In this document: positions 16,119 to 24,816 of the stretch, piece by piece
Layout of the letters: the number at the start of each line of letters is the position of its first letter
Numbering within the stretch: the first letter of the stretch is position 1
NCBI RefSeq assembly: GCF_004345605.1
Contig: NZ_SLVY01000020.1
Coordinates: 48,179 to 112,178 of the forward strand
Source of the DNA: Rhodococcus sp. SMB37
Lineage (GTDB): Bacteria > Actinomycetota > Actinomycetes > Mycobacteriales > Mycobacteriaceae
Direction: 5' to 3'
Length of the DNA: 64,000 nt
The notes under the pieces: generated by a model
What the model saw: the letters and a program-made list of their open reading frames with translations, nothing else
Databases searched by the model: none
Told to the model about the DNA's origin: nothing
Program-made: the position numbers and the translations under genes

Positions 16119-16759
16119 GCGTCGCGGCGTTCGGCAGGCAGAATCGTATTGAGCACGAAACGGATCTGCAGGCGGATGTACTCGTCCAACGAGTAGAGAG
16201 CACCGAAGTGCCAATGCTTGAGCGCCCATCCGTGCGCAAGAAGCAGTAGGTCGAACACCATGAGGTCGACGTCGACGTCGTTCAGCAGGCCTGCGGCAAT
16301 GCCGTCTTCGAGAACGTCACGCAGTGGCGCCGACGTCGACACCTCGAGTTCTTTGATGCGGTCGCGTCCGGCGCGATCGAGTGTGCGGCTTTCCCTGTAG
16401 GTCAACGTCACGGCATCGATGTTCTCGTCGACGATCTCGATGTACCGCCGCATGCCCGCGACGAGCCGCTCGACAGGGTCGGCGCCCGCGGTTTCCATGG
16501 CGGGAACCAGCTGGTCGCGGAACGATTCCAGAATGCTGATGATCGTCGCGAGGAGGACGTCCTCCTTGCCCCCGAAGTATTTGTAGATCAGACCGACGCT
16601 GACACCCGCTTCGTCGGCAAGCGCCTGCATCGACATCTGGTGGAACCCGGTCCGCTGCATGACCGTCGCGGCCGCGCGAAGAACCTGACGCCGCCGCGAA
16701 TCCGTCCGTACCGCCCGCACCGCGTCGTCGACGGACAGTTCGTCCTGGTCGCTGGTCAT
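16097..16759 (-). CDS. TetR-family regulator closing the bad/ali operon
   Basis: 220 residues. The helix-turn-helix lies at about 35-65 (MQALADEAGVSVGLIYKYFGGKEDVL), and the rest is a helical ligand domain of the acyl-CoA-sensing kind. It begins 29 bases after the stop of aliB on the same strand, so it is probably the last gene of the operon and controls its own expression. The FadR-type palindrome in front of badI is its likely operator. Overlaps the convergent iclR gene by 22 bases. Ligand: an acyl-CoA of the pathway is a reasonable guess, not shown. Confidence 0.85.
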   Translation of the reverse strand: MTSDQDELSVDDAVRAVRTDSRRRQVLRAAATVMQRTGFHQMSMQALADEAGVSVGLIYKYFGGKEDVLLATIISILESFRDQLVPAMETAGADPVERLVAGMRRYIEIVDENIDAVTLTYRESRTLDRAGRDRIKELEVSTSAPLRDVLEDGIAAGLLNDVDVDLMVFDLLLLAHGWALKHWHFGALYSLDEYIRLQIRFVLNTILPAERRDAYAHLVR

Positions 16760-16788
16760 GTCCTGCTCCTGTCGCGCCGCCGTCCTCG

Positions 16789-17937
16789 TCAGATCCCGAG
16801 ATCCTTGGCCACGATCGTCTTCATGATCTCGGTGGTACCGCCGTAGATCGTCTGGATGCGGGCATCGACGAATGCCCGCGACACGGCGTACTCACGCATG
16901 TAACCGTAGCCGCCGTGCAATTGGAGGCATCGGTCGGCGACCCGCACCTGCAGTTCGGTGGTCCACCACTTGAGCCGCGCGGCGCGGGCGGCAGTGAGCC
17001 TGCCGTCGACGTGCTCGGCGATGCAGTCGTCGAGGAATGTGCGTGCGATATCGAGTTCGGTGGACAGTTCGGCCAGTACGAACTGGGTGTTCTGGAATCC
17101 GGACACCGAGGTGCCGAAGGCCTTGCGTTCCCGCACGTAGGCGAGTGTCGCCTCGAAGGTGCCTTCGGCTGCGGCGACGGCTCCCACCGCGAGCGACAAG
17201 CGTTCCTGAGGCAGGTTGTGGACGAGTTGGTAGAAACCCTGTCCCTCGTCGCCCAGGCGATTCGCGACGGGCACACGCATATCGGTGAACATCAACTCGC
17301 TGGTGTCCTGAGCGTGCAGGCCGATCTTCTCCAGGTTGCGACCGCGCGAGAAGCCGGGGGTGTCGGCCTCGACCACCAGCAACGTCAGGCCCTTGTGCGG
17401 GTCGTCGGAGGTGCGGGTCGCGACGACGAACAGGTCACCGTTCTGTCCGTTGGAGATGAACGTCTTCGAGCCGTTGACGATGTAGTGGTCGCCGTCGCGG
17501 ACCGCCGACGTGCGGATGCCTGTCAGGTCGCTACCCGTTCCGGGTTCGGTCATCGCAATGCCGAGGACTGTCTCGCCGCTGACGACGCCCGGCAGCCAGC
17601 GTGCCTTCTGCTCGTCGGTGGTCATGTCGGTGAGATAGGGCAGCACTACATCGTTCTGCAGCGAGAACGCGATACCGGCAGCGGCATGACCGGCCCGGTT
17701 GATCTCGTCGATCAAGATGGCGTTGTACCGGAAGTCGTCGACACCCGGCCCGCCGTACTCGTCGGGGACCGAGAAGCCCAGCAGGCCGAGCTTGCCTGCC
17801 TCGGTGAACAGGGAGCGATCGAGGCAGCTCGCGCGCTCCCAGTCCTCGTGGACGGGTGTGATCTTCTCGCGTACGAAGCCTCGTGCGACCTCGCGGAACT
17901 GGAGATGTTCGGATTCGTGGATCAGTGCGGTGTTCAT
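16789..17937 (-). CDS. aliB: Acyl-CoA dehydrogenase, probable cyclohexanecarboxyl-CoA dehydrogenase
   Basis: 382 residues, an FAD enzyme that would desaturate cyclohexanecarboxyl-CoA to cyclohex-1-ene-1-carboxyl-CoA. Family motifs: ITEPGTGSDL-like (here AMTEPGTGSDLTGI), NGSKTFISNG, the C-terminal LHGGYGYMREY and QTIYGGTTEIMK; the Glu of YGGTTE is the usual catalytic base position. Its ATG overlaps the stop of the CoA ligase gene (ATGA). The pathway assignment rests on badH and badI in the same operon; by itself the protein could be read as a general long-chain FadE. Confidence 0.75.
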   Translation of the reverse strand: MNTALIHESEHLQFREVARGFVREKITPVHEDWERASCLDRSLFTEAGKLGLLGFSVPDEYGGPGVDDFRYNAILIDEINRAGHAAAGIAFSLQNDVVLPYLTDMTTDEQKARWLPGVVSGETVLGIAMTEPGTGSDLTGIRTSAVRDGDHYIVNGSKTFISNGQNGDLFVVATRTSDDPHKGLTLLVVEADTPGFSRGRNLEKIGLHAQDTSELMFTDMRVPVANRLGDEGQGFYQLVHNLPQERLSLAVGAVAAAEGTFEATLAYVRERKAFGTSVSGFQNTQFVLAELSTELDIARTFLDDCIAEHVDGRLTAARAARLKWWTTELQVRVADRCLQLHGGYGYMREYAVSRAFVDARIQTIYGGTTEIMKTIVAKDLGI

Positions 17938-19604
17938 CGGATCATCCCGGTAGCGGTAGGGGCGGTGAAGTGGCCGTCGGTGAATTCGTTCGCTGCGGTC
18001 GCGGTTGCCTTGTAGTGCAGCTTCTTTCCCGTTGCCGAAACCGGGAGGGAATCGACGAACCGGTATGCTCGCGGCCGCTTGAACGAGGACAGTAGGTCGT
18101 GAGCGCGACAGTGCGCGTCGAGCGCCTCGACGGTCAGGTCGGGGTCGGACGCGACGACATAGGCGACGACGATGCGCCCCCACCGTTGGTCCGGCACACC
18201 GACGACCAATGAGTCCTGCACGCCCGGGTGCTGATTGAGTGCTTCTTCGACCTGGACGGGATGTACGTTCTCTCCGCCGGAGACGAGCATGTCGTCCTTG
18301 CGGCCGACGATCGTGACGAATTCGCCGGCATCCCAGGTCGCCAGGTCTCCGATGTGTAACCAGCCGTTCCGGAACTTGGCCTTCTCCTGGTCCGGAGAAT
18401 CGAAGTAGGCGTTGGAACACTTCGGTGACCGGACGATGACCTCGCCTACCTCGTTGCCGTCGCGTGCGACCACGTCATCAGGATCGGCGAGTCGTTCCGG
18501 ATACACGTGCACGACGCGAACGTCGTCGTCGGTGCAGGCGCGGCCCGCGGTCCCGGCGTGCTCGGGGAGATCGGACGGACGGAGGAAGGTGTTCCAGAAC
18601 CCCTCGGTGCTGCCGTACCCGTTGAAGATTCGCGGATTGAGCACCTTCTGGTAGCGGAGCGCGGCGTCGCGCTCGAGGGGAGCACCCATAGTGACGATGC
18701 CGCGGAGTGTCGACAGGTCGCGGGCACGTTGCTCCTGCGCGGTGGCGAGCATCGCGAGGTTCGTGGGTGCGCCGATGAGGAAGGTCAGGCCCAGCTCCTC
18801 GACGAGATCGAGTACCCGATCGGGATCGAAGGTACGTAGCGGCACGACCTGCCCGCCGATGTAGAACGTCGGGTTCGGTCCACCGGAGTACAGGCCACCG
18901 CGGTGGAACCACGGGGTCATGTTCAGCGTCTTGTCTTCGGGGCCGAGGGGGAAGTGCATGATCACGTCGTGCGCGCTGAGGACCTCGATCATGCTGTTGA
19001 GAGGGACGCCCTTGGGCATGCCGGTGGTGCCCGACGTGTACAGGCGGGTGGTCTCGTCCCAGACGGTCCGGTGCAGCGGCGGCAAAGCGACCCGGTCGGC
19101 CGGGAGATCCTGATAGCGCATGGCGCTGGCACCCGGGACCGAGACGGTCTCGCCGTCGCCGACCGCGATCATCACACCGGGTGTATGCGACGAGTGTTCG
19201 AGTGCCCCCTGCACAGTCGCAGTGAGTTCGGTGTCGTAGACGAACGCCTTCGGTGTGCTGGTGTCGAGCACGAGCGCGGTCTCTCCCGCGGCCAGACGGA
19301 AATTGACGGGTGAGCCGACAGCGCCGACGGCCTGCACCGCGAGGTACAGCTCGGCGAACTCGATTCCGTTGAAGAGTTGGTATGCAACGACGTCGCCGCT
19401 CCGGACGCCTGCGTCGGCGAGGCCGGTTGCAATCCGGTCGACTCGTTCGCCGAGCTGCTTGTAGGTCCACTGCCGCCCGGAATCGGGGTCGGTGAGGGCG
19501 ACCCGGTGCGCGTAACGCCCGGTGTTGCGCCGGAATCCGTTGAGATACGTGAAGTCGTTCTCGAAATACTCCCGGTAGGCCCGGGCGTTGTACGACGCGG
19601 TCAT
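17934..19604 (-). CDS. aliA: Acyl-CoA synthetase, probable cyclohexanecarboxylate-CoA ligase
   Basis: 556 residues, AMP-forming ligase that would activate cyclohexanecarboxylate with ATP and CoA. The phosphate-binding motif YTSGTTGMPKG is near 190, NGYGSTEG near 350, the hinge region GWLHIGDLATWD and GRKDDMLVSGGENVHP near 450, and the catalytic lysine in SVSATGKKLHYK close to the C-terminus. ATG start, 31 bases after badH. The ring-acid substrate is inferred from the operon. Confidence 0.75.
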   Translation of the reverse strand: MTASYNARAYREYFENDFTYLNGFRRNTGRYAHRVALTDPDSGRQWTYKQLGERVDRIATGLADAGVRSGDVVAYQLFNGIEFAELYLAVQAVGAVGSPVNFRLAAGETALVLDTSTPKAFVYDTELTATVQGALEHSSHTPGVMIAVGDGETVSVPGASAMRYQDLPADRVALPPLHRTVWDETTRLYTSGTTGMPKGVPLNSMIEVLSAHDVIMHFPLGPEDKTLNMTPWFHRGGLYSGGPNPTFYIGGQVVPLRTFDPDRVLDLVEELGLTFLIGAPTNLAMLATAQEQRARDLSTLRGIVTMGAPLERDAALRYQKVLNPRIFNGYGSTEGFWNTFLRPSDLPEHAGTAGRACTDDDVRVVHVYPERLADPDDVVARDGNEVGEVIVRSPKCSNAYFDSPDQEKAKFRNGWLHIGDLATWDAGEFVTIVGRKDDMLVSGGENVHPVQVEEALNQHPGVQDSLVVGVPDQRWGRIVVAYVVASDPDLTVEALDAHCRAHDLLSSFKRPRAYRFVDSLPVSATGKKLHYKATATAANEFTDGHFTAPTATGMIR

Positions 19605-19635
19605 GGTTTCTCGTCCTGTCCTGGTGAGTGCGTGC

Positions 19636-20367
19636 TCAGCCGGCCATGGTGAGGCCGCCGCTGACGCTGATCACCTGTCCGGTGATGAACGATGCGGAGT
19701 CGGAAGCGAAGAACAGGACCGGGGCGGCAACCTCGTCGGGGCGGGCAAGCCGGCGGAATGGAATCGCCTTGATCAGTGCTGCTTTGAGCTTCTCGTCCTG
19801 TGACTGGAACAGCGGTGTGTCGGTGGGGCCGGGGCATACACAGTTGACGTTGATGCCGTGCCGTGCCATCTCTCGTGCAAGCGATTTGGTGAGTGCGATG
19901 ACACCGCCCTTGGCGCCGGCGTAGATGGATTCACCAGAGCTGCCGACGCGACCGGCGTCGCTGGCCAGATTGATGACCCGCCCGCCGTTGCCGGCCTCGA
20001 TGATGCCGGGCAGGAAGGCGCTGCAGATGTTCACCGGACCGAGGTAGTTGATCGCCACGACCTTCTGCGCGAATTCGGGGGTGGCATTGAGGAACTGGTC
20101 GGTCCGGTCCCATCCGGCAGCGTTGACGAGGACGTTGGGGACGCCGACCTGCGCGTGGGTGTGTTCGCGGAGGGCGTCCACCTGGGTGCGGTCGGAGATG
20201 TCGACGGGCAGCGCGGTGATCAGGTCCGGGTTCTCCTTCGCGGTGGCCTCGGCGGCCGCGAGATCGAGGTCGGCGGCGATCACCTTGTCGCCCCGAGCGG
20301 CAAAGGCCAGCGCAATGGATTTGCCGATGCCGGAACCGGCTCCCGTGACGAGTGCGATGTTGCTCAT
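19636..20367 (-). CDS. badH: 2-hydroxycyclohexanecarboxyl-CoA dehydrogenase (BadH-type SDR)
   Basis: 243 residues, classical short-chain dehydrogenase that oxidises the ring alcohol to 2-ketocyclohexanecarboxyl-CoA with NAD. GAGSGIG at 10-16, NAAGWD, catalytic Ser in NLASDAGRVGSSGE, Tyr-Lys in YAGAKGG. The stretches NAAGWD, DAGRVGSSGESIYAGAKGG, NCVCPGPTDTPL and SVSGGLTMAG closely follow the Rhodopseudomonas BadH pattern as I recall it. The ATG has GGACC upstream; 32 bases separate it from badI. An open frame continues upstream but has no SDR features. Confidence 0.85.
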   Translation of the reverse strand: MSNIALVTGAGSGIGKSIALAFAARGDKVIAADLDLAAAEATAKENPDLITALPVDISDRTQVDALREHTHAQVGVPNVLVNAAGWDRTDQFLNATPEFAQKVVAINYLGPVNICSAFLPGIIEAGNGGRVINLASDAGRVGSSGESIYAGAKGGVIALTKSLAREMARHGINVNCVCPGPTDTPLFQSQDEKLKAALIKAIPFRRLARPDEVAAPVLFFASDSASFITGQVISVSGGLTMAG

Positions 20368-20399
20368 GTGAATGGTCCTCTCGGGGGTGAAGGAGACGG

Positions 20400-21194
20400 T
20401 CAGGCCTTGACGTACTTTGCGAACTCGGCGGGCCGCTTCTCGGCGAATGCCTTCGCGCCTTCGAGACCTTCGTCGGACTTGCCGAACAGGTCGAGTGCAG
20501 ACATCGCGAGGTTGCTCAGACCGGCCTGGTGATCGGTGTCGGCGTTGAACGACTGCTTGAGGAACCGGATCGCGGTGGGGCTCTTCTCGGCGATTTCCGC
20601 GACGACGGCCTTGGCCTCGTCGAGCAACTTGTCCTGGGGGACCACCCAGTTCACGAGACCCCAGCGCTCGGCGGTGGGTGCGTCGTACTGGCGGCACAGG
20701 TACCAGATCTCGCGTGCGCGCTTCTCGCCGACGATGCGGGCGAGGAAGGCGGAGCCGAAGCCGGCATCGAACGATCCGACACGGGGCCCGGCCTGGCCGA
20801 ACTTCGCGTTCTCGGAGGCGATGGTGAGGTCGCACAGGACGTGCAGGACATGCCCACCGCCCACGGCGATTCCGTTCACGGCAGCGATGACGGGTTTGGG
20901 GACGTCGCGGATGAGCTTGTGCAGGTTGCCGATCTCGAACATGCCGCTCTCGGTGGGGCCGTAGTCGCCGGTCTCGGCGCGTTGCTTGACGTCACCGCCG
21001 GTGCAGAATGCCTTCTCTCCGGCGCCGGTGAGGATGATCGCCGAGACGCGGGTGTCGGCCCACGCGGCGCGGAACGCCTTGATCAGTTCCTCGACGGTCT
21101 TGCCGCGGAAGGCGTTGTAACGCTCGGGGCGATTGATGGTGATGATCGCGGCGGCGCCGTCGATTTCGTAGGTGATGTCGTCGAAGTCGGCCAT
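20400..21194 (-). CDS. badI: 2-ketocyclohexanecarboxyl-CoA hydrolase (BadI), ring-opening crotonase
   Basis: 264 residues. BadI hydrolyses the keto ring of 2-ketocyclohexanecarboxyl-CoA to pimeloyl-CoA. Signatures shared with BadI: NAFRGKTVEELIKA, GAGEKAFCTGGD, IRDVPKPVIAAVNG, GGGHVL, FGQAGPRVGSFDAGFGSAFLARIVGEKRAREIWYLC (continuous from about 137 to 172) and the C-terminal KRPAEFAKYVKA. ATG chosen for the AAGGGAG seven bases upstream; the open frame continues past it into the operator. First gene of the bad/ali operon. A steroid-ring hydrolase such as EchA20 was considered and fits worse. Confidence 0.88.
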   Translation of the reverse strand: MADFDDITYEIDGAAAIITINRPERYNAFRGKTVEELIKAFRAAWADTRVSAIILTGAGEKAFCTGGDVKQRAETGDYGPTESGMFEIGNLHKLIRDVPKPVIAAVNGIAVGGGHVLHVLCDLTIASENAKFGQAGPRVGSFDAGFGSAFLARIVGEKRAREIWYLCRQYDAPTAERWGLVNWVVPQDKLLDEAKAVVAEIAEKSPTAIRFLKQSFNADTDHQAGLSNLAMSALDLFGKSDEGLEGAKAFAEKRPAEFAKYVKA

Positions 21195-21217
21195 GGTGAC
21201 TCCCTTGTCGAAGTGAG

Positions 21218-21270
21218 AGAATGAATACTCATTCATTGAGGCTGAAGGTACATTCATTAAAATTGAGTGT
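21218..21270 (-). promoter_or_regulatory. FadR-type operator and second imperfect palindrome before badI
   Basis: GAATGA-ATAC-TCATTC (21219-21234) followed by A matches the Bacillus FadR box consensus (TGAATGAnTAnTCATTCA) at 17 of 18 positions. A second element, ACATTCA-TTAAAAT-TGAGTGT (21250-21270), is palindromic at 6 of 7 arm positions. They lie 25-76 bases upstream of the badI ATG, where a promoter is expected. Likely target of the TetR protein encoded at the end of this operon. Confidence 0.65.
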
Positions 21271-21310
21271 CAAGGGTCACAGTGCTCGATGGTGGCGTGC
21301 GCAGCCGAAA

Positions 21311-21342
21311 CCGCCCCCGGACTGCGGTGGCGCCGGGGGCGG
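21311..21342 (-). terminator. Hairpin after the SDR gene
   Basis: Perfect 10-base arms CCGCCCCCGG (21311-21320) and CCGGGGGCGG (21333-21342), 12-base loop, 24 bases past the SDR stop. It separates the SDR transcript from the badI promoter. Confidence 0.7.
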
Positions 21343-21365
21343 GGAGTGTGGGCTATCGGGACTTG

Positions 21366-22142
21366 TTACCGAGGATTGAGCGCCATGTAGCGCGCGGGTA
21401 CCTCGCCCCCGCCGTGGACGGCGAGATCGGCGCCGTTGACGTAGGACGCAAGGGGCCCGGCCAGGTACAGGCACGCCCCCGCGATGTCGGAGGGCACGGC
21501 CATTCGCTGCATGGGCAGGGTCTTCGTCACCGCAGCGCCGCCGTCGTCACCGTAGACGTGAGCTGCGGCTTCGGTACGGATCAGGCCTGTCGTGATGTGA
21601 TTGACCCGCACCATCGGCGCCCATTCGAGCGCGAGCGCCTTGGTGAGTGCGAGCAGGCCGGCCTTGGCTGCGGTGTATGCGGCGGTGCCAGGCTGGGGGT
21701 CGTGGGCCGACACACTGCCGATGTTGATGATCGAGCCGCCGGTGGGCTGGGCGCTCATGACGCGGTTCGCGGCCTGTGCTGCATAGAAGGGCGCAGAAAG
21801 GTTGAGGGAGAGGATCCGGTCGAAGAATCGTGTCGAGACCGTCGCGGCGTCCGCGTCGGGGGAGCCGCCCGCGTTGTTGACCAGTACGTCGAGACGACCG
21901 AATTCGGCGGCCGCCGAATCGACGACGGCCGCCGCCTGGTCGGCGTCACGGATGTCTGCGGCAAAGAACGACGCCGTGCGGCCGTCCGCTTCCGGGAGTG
22001 CCTCGGGCTCGGACCGCCCGCACACCAGGACATCGGCGCCTGCAGCGAGGAAGGTCTCGGCGATGGTGAAGCCGATGCCCTTCGTGCCGCCGGTGACGAC
22101 GACTGCGTGTCCGGTGAAGTCGGCCGGGTTCGAGATGCTCAT
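21366..22142 (-). CDS. Short-chain dehydrogenase/reductase
   Basis: 258 residues. NAD(P) motif GGTKGIGF at about 18-25, NNAGG, catalytic Ser in NIGSVSAHD, Tyr-Lys in YTAAKAG; the C-terminus RYMALNPR is longer than usual. Substrate unknown. It lies between the diiron protein gene and badI on the same strand but is bracketed by hairpins, so it may be its own unit. The start codon has no good Shine-Dalgarno site (CTCTCCGATCCC before ATG). Confidence 0.8.
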   Translation of the reverse strand: MSISNPADFTGHAVVVTGGTKGIGFTIAETFLAAGADVLVCGRSEPEALPEADGRTASFFAADIRDADQAAAVVDSAAAEFGRLDVLVNNAGGSPDADAATVSTRFFDRILSLNLSAPFYAAQAANRVMSAQPTGGSIINIGSVSAHDPQPGTAAYTAAKAGLLALTKALALEWAPMVRVNHITTGLIRTEAAAHVYGDDGGAAVTKTLPMQRMAVPSDIAGACLYLAGPLASYVNGADLAVHGGGEVPARYMALNPR

Positions 22143-22155
22143 GGGATCGGAGAGT

Positions 22156-22187
22156 AACTGCGCGGCCGATCGTTCGGCCGCGCAGTT
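22156..22187 (-). terminator. Strong hairpin between the diiron gene and the SDR gene
   Basis: Perfect 14-base arms AACTGCGCGGCCGA (22156-22169) and TCGGCCGCGCAGTT (22174-22187), 4-base loop TCGT. It lies 21 bases after the diiron-protein stop and ends only 13 bases before the SDR start codon. Confidence 0.7.
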
Positions 22188-22208
22188 CCGCTCAGTGGGC
22201 CGTCTCGG

Positions 22209-23141
22209 TCAGAGCAGATGAACCTTCTTGTAGAGGATCTTCGACGGCCCGCCGACCAATCCGACGCTGTCGAGGAACGTCATGAGCTTGGCGCCGGACT
22301 TGCGCACCTTGTCGTGGTGGTGCTTGTTGCCCTTGGCTTCCGCGAGTGCGCGATCACGATCGAGGCCGGCGTTGGTGTACACGCGGGGATGAATCATGCT
22401 CTTGACGACGAAGTACACGACCACCGCGGTGTTGACGCGCTCGATCGCGAGACGCGCGCGGCTCGCGCCGGTAAGTCGCCGGGTGACCTCTTCGCGAGCA
22501 AACCGGATGTGCCGGGCTTCCTCGAGGACGTGGATCCTGCTCACGGCGCGGGTGACCGGTTGCACGCGCTCGTCGCGCATGAAATCGCGCTGCATCATGT
22601 CGAGGATCTCCTCGGCGGCCATCACCGAGGCGTAGGCGTTGGCGCCGCGGAAGTAGTGACCCCACAGCCGTCCCAGGTGATGGATGTACTTCGGGGGACC
22701 GTAGCCGGGCATTCCGAGGCGTTCGCCGGCCCGCGCGAACATCACGGAGTGACGGCACTCGTCGGCGACCTCGGTGAGCGCGAACTGCACATGGCTCGAG
22801 TGCTTGTTGCGGCCGTACACGTCGCGCAGCAACATCTGCATGAGCAGGATCTCGAACCACAGACCGACGCTCGAGACGCTGGCGGCTTCGTGCTTGGTCA
22901 GTTCGATGCGCTGTTCATCAGTGAGTTCGTCCCAGAGGACGGTGCCGTAGAGCGTGCTCCACTCCGGTGTCATGCCGAACTTGTCGTCGGGGATCGGTGC
23001 GTCCCAGTCGACCTCGATCACCGGGTCGTACGACTTGCGGGCGGACGATGCGAGCAGGCGCCGCGCAGTGTCCTCGCGGTCGGAGATCGGGAGTCCTGGA
23101 ACGAAACCCTTGCTGTTCTCGCGGGTGAACGATGCGGTCAT
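22209..23141 (-). CDS. AurF-like diiron oxygenase family protein
   Basis: 310 residues, mainly helical. Metal-ligand motifs expected of the AurF/diiron fold are present: an early Glu (EAASVSS), EVADECRHS, AAEEILDMM and EEARHIRFAREE, giving the Glu and His ligands. AurF oxidises an arylamine to a nitro group; mycobacterial homologues are of unknown substrate. ATG start with AGGTGGAGGC upstream. It lies between the exporter and SDR genes, all on the minus strand. A ring or fatty-acyl oxidation role near the bad/ali operon is possible but only inferred. Confidence 0.75.
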   Translation of the reverse strand: MTASFTRENSKGFVPGLPISDREDTARRLLASSARKSYDPVIEVDWDAPIPDDKFGMTPEWSTLYGTVLWDELTDEQRIELTKHEAASVSSVGLWFEILLMQMLLRDVYGRNKHSSHVQFALTEVADECRHSVMFARAGERLGMPGYGPPKYIHHLGRLWGHYFRGANAYASVMAAEEILDMMQRDFMRDERVQPVTRAVSRIHVLEEARHIRFAREEVTRRLTGASRARLAIERVNTAVVVYFVVKSMIHPRVYTNAGLDRDRALAEAKGNKHHHDKVRKSGAKLMTFLDSVGLVGGPSKILYKKVHLL

Positions 23142-23206
23142 GCCTCCACCTTTAAGTGTGACGATGAGTAACTGTTAACTGAAGGCTACAGTGATCGCGC
23201 CCACGA

Positions 23207-23243
23207 CACAATGCCCACCGCCGAATCGGCGATGGGCATTGTG
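23207..23243 (-). terminator. Hairpin after the DHA2 exporter gene
   Basis: CACAATGCCCA (23207-23217) pairs perfectly with TGGGCATTGTG (23233-23243), and CGCCG/CGGCG extends the stem inside it around AAT. Confidence 0.7.
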
Positions 23244-23260
23244 GGTTCTGGAAGGGGGCC

Positions 23261-24787
23261 TCAGCTGCGCGGCGGCGCCCAGAAAGCCGCACCGACAGCA
23301 CCGACCAGCAGAACCGCCGCGAGCGCAAATGATGCCTGCTGCATGCCTTCGAGGAATGCGTCCTGGGCGAGTGCGGCGAGTTGTTCGCCCTGCGGACCGG
23401 CCTGTTCTGCAACCTGCAGGGCAGCGGCGAGCGAATCCTCCACGGCTCCCCGCGCAGGTTCCGGGAGCATCTCCGCGGTCGGTGCGATCCGGTTCCCGTA
23501 GGCGGCGGCGAGGACGCTGCCCGCCGCGGCGACACCGATCGCCGCACCGATCTCGCGGGTCGCATCGTTCACGGCCGATGCGACACCCTGCTGGTCCTCC
23601 GGGGTGTTCGAGACGATCGCGTGAGTTCCGGGCGCGGTACAGAATCCGACGCCGACACCCGTTACCAGCATCGCCAGCGCGACATCGAGGTACGACGAGT
23701 CCGCGTCGAGCATGCCGAGGAAGATCAGCGACACCCCGATCAAGGCAAGGCCGACGCTCATGAGGATGCGCAGTCCGATCCATCGGAGCATCAGCGGTAC
23801 CGCGACGGACATGATCATCACGAGGACGAAGATGGGAGTCATCGCGACGGACGACATCAGCGGTGAATAGCCTTGGACGAGCTGGAGATACTGCACCATC
23901 AGGAAGAACAGCCCGAACCCTGCGAGGAACTGCAGGTTCAGAGCGGCGGCGCCCACACCGAATTCGCGGTTGCCGAACAGTCGCATATCGAGCAACGGTT
24001 CGGCGGCCCGCAGTTCGGCGAACACGAACCCGACGGCGGCCGCGACGCCGACAGCGATGCAACCCAGTGTCACCGGGTCGAGCCAGCCTCGATGAGGCCC
24101 TTCCATCACGCCCAGGACGAACAGGCCGATTGCCGCGATCGCAAGGATGCTGCCGCCGATGTCGAAGCGCCCGGGATTCTCGGCCCGCGATGACGGGATC
24201 GTCAGTGACATCACGACCATGACGAGGGACGCGACAGCGAATCCACCGAAGATCAACTTCCACGAGGCGTATTCGAGGATGACTCCGGAGACGATCATGC
24301 CGACGACTGCCCCGGATCCGGCCACCCCGGCCCAGATCCCGATCGCTCGTGCTCGGTGCTCCGGCGAGAATCCCGTCGTGATCAGCGACAGCGTGGCCGG
24401 CATGACCAGAGCCGCTCCGACGCCGGCGATACCTCGCGACGCGATCAACCATGTCGGACCGTCGGTGATCAGCGGTAGCGCCGACCCGAGCCCGAAGATC
24501 ACCAGACCGATGACGAGGACTCCGCGTCGACCGAACCGATCGCCCAGGGCGCCGCACGGGAGCAGTAGTGCCGCGAGCGCGAGTGTGTAACCGTCGACCA
24601 CCCATGTCAGTTGACTCTGCGTTGCCCCGGTCTCGACGGCGATGTCGGGCAACGCGGTGTTGAGTGCCGCCATCGCCGCAATCACCGCGGACACCGAAGA
24701 ACAGGCCACGACGAGCAGCCACAGCTGTGCACGCGTCATGCGAGCAGTGGGAATCTCGGACTTCGGAGGTGCTGATGCTTCGGACAC
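23261..24787 (-). CDS. DHA2-family (EmrB/QacA-like) drug efflux MFS transporter
   Basis: 508 residues, about 14 hydrophobic helices. Motif A is GALGDRFGRRGVLVIG near 80-95, and the antiporter motif C region is GVAGSGAVVGMIVSGVI near 155. Such proteins export hydrophobic drugs in exchange for protons. GTG start chosen for the GGAAGG five bases upstream; the frame stays open to 25291 but reads into the tetR gene. Divergent from a TetR gene with inverted repeats between them, the usual arrangement of a self-regulated efflux pump. Confidence 0.85.
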   Translation of the reverse strand: MSEASAPPKSEIPTARMTRAQLWLLVVACSSVSAVIAAMAALNTALPDIAVETGATQSQLTWVVDGYTLALAALLLPCGALGDRFGRRGVLVIGLVIFGLGSALPLITDGPTWLIASRGIAGVGAALVMPATLSLITTGFSPEHRARAIGIWAGVAGSGAVVGMIVSGVILEYASWKLIFGGFAVASLVMVVMSLTIPSSRAENPGRFDIGGSILAIAAIGLFVLGVMEGPHRGWLDPVTLGCIAVGVAAAVGFVFAELRAAEPLLDMRLFGNREFGVGAAALNLQFLAGFGLFFLMVQYLQLVQGYSPLMSSVAMTPIFVLVMIMSVAVPLMLRWIGLRILMSVGLALIGVSLIFLGMLDADSSYLDVALAMLVTGVGVGFCTAPGTHAIVSNTPEDQQGVASAVNDATREIGAAIGVAAAGSVLAAAYGNRIAPTAEMLPEPARGAVEDSLAAALQVAEQAGPQGEQLAALAQDAFLEGMQQASFALAAVLLVGAVGAAFWAPPRS

Positions 24788-24816
24788 GGTTGCCTTCCGA
24801 GCGTGACGGTGGGCTT

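Noticed and set aside
20400..21194. Steroid-ring hydrolase EchA20 of a KstR2-type cluster
   Set aside because: The sequence has the BadI signature segments and sits with BadH, ligase and dehydrogenase; EchA20-type N-terminus and its ipdAB neighbours are absent.
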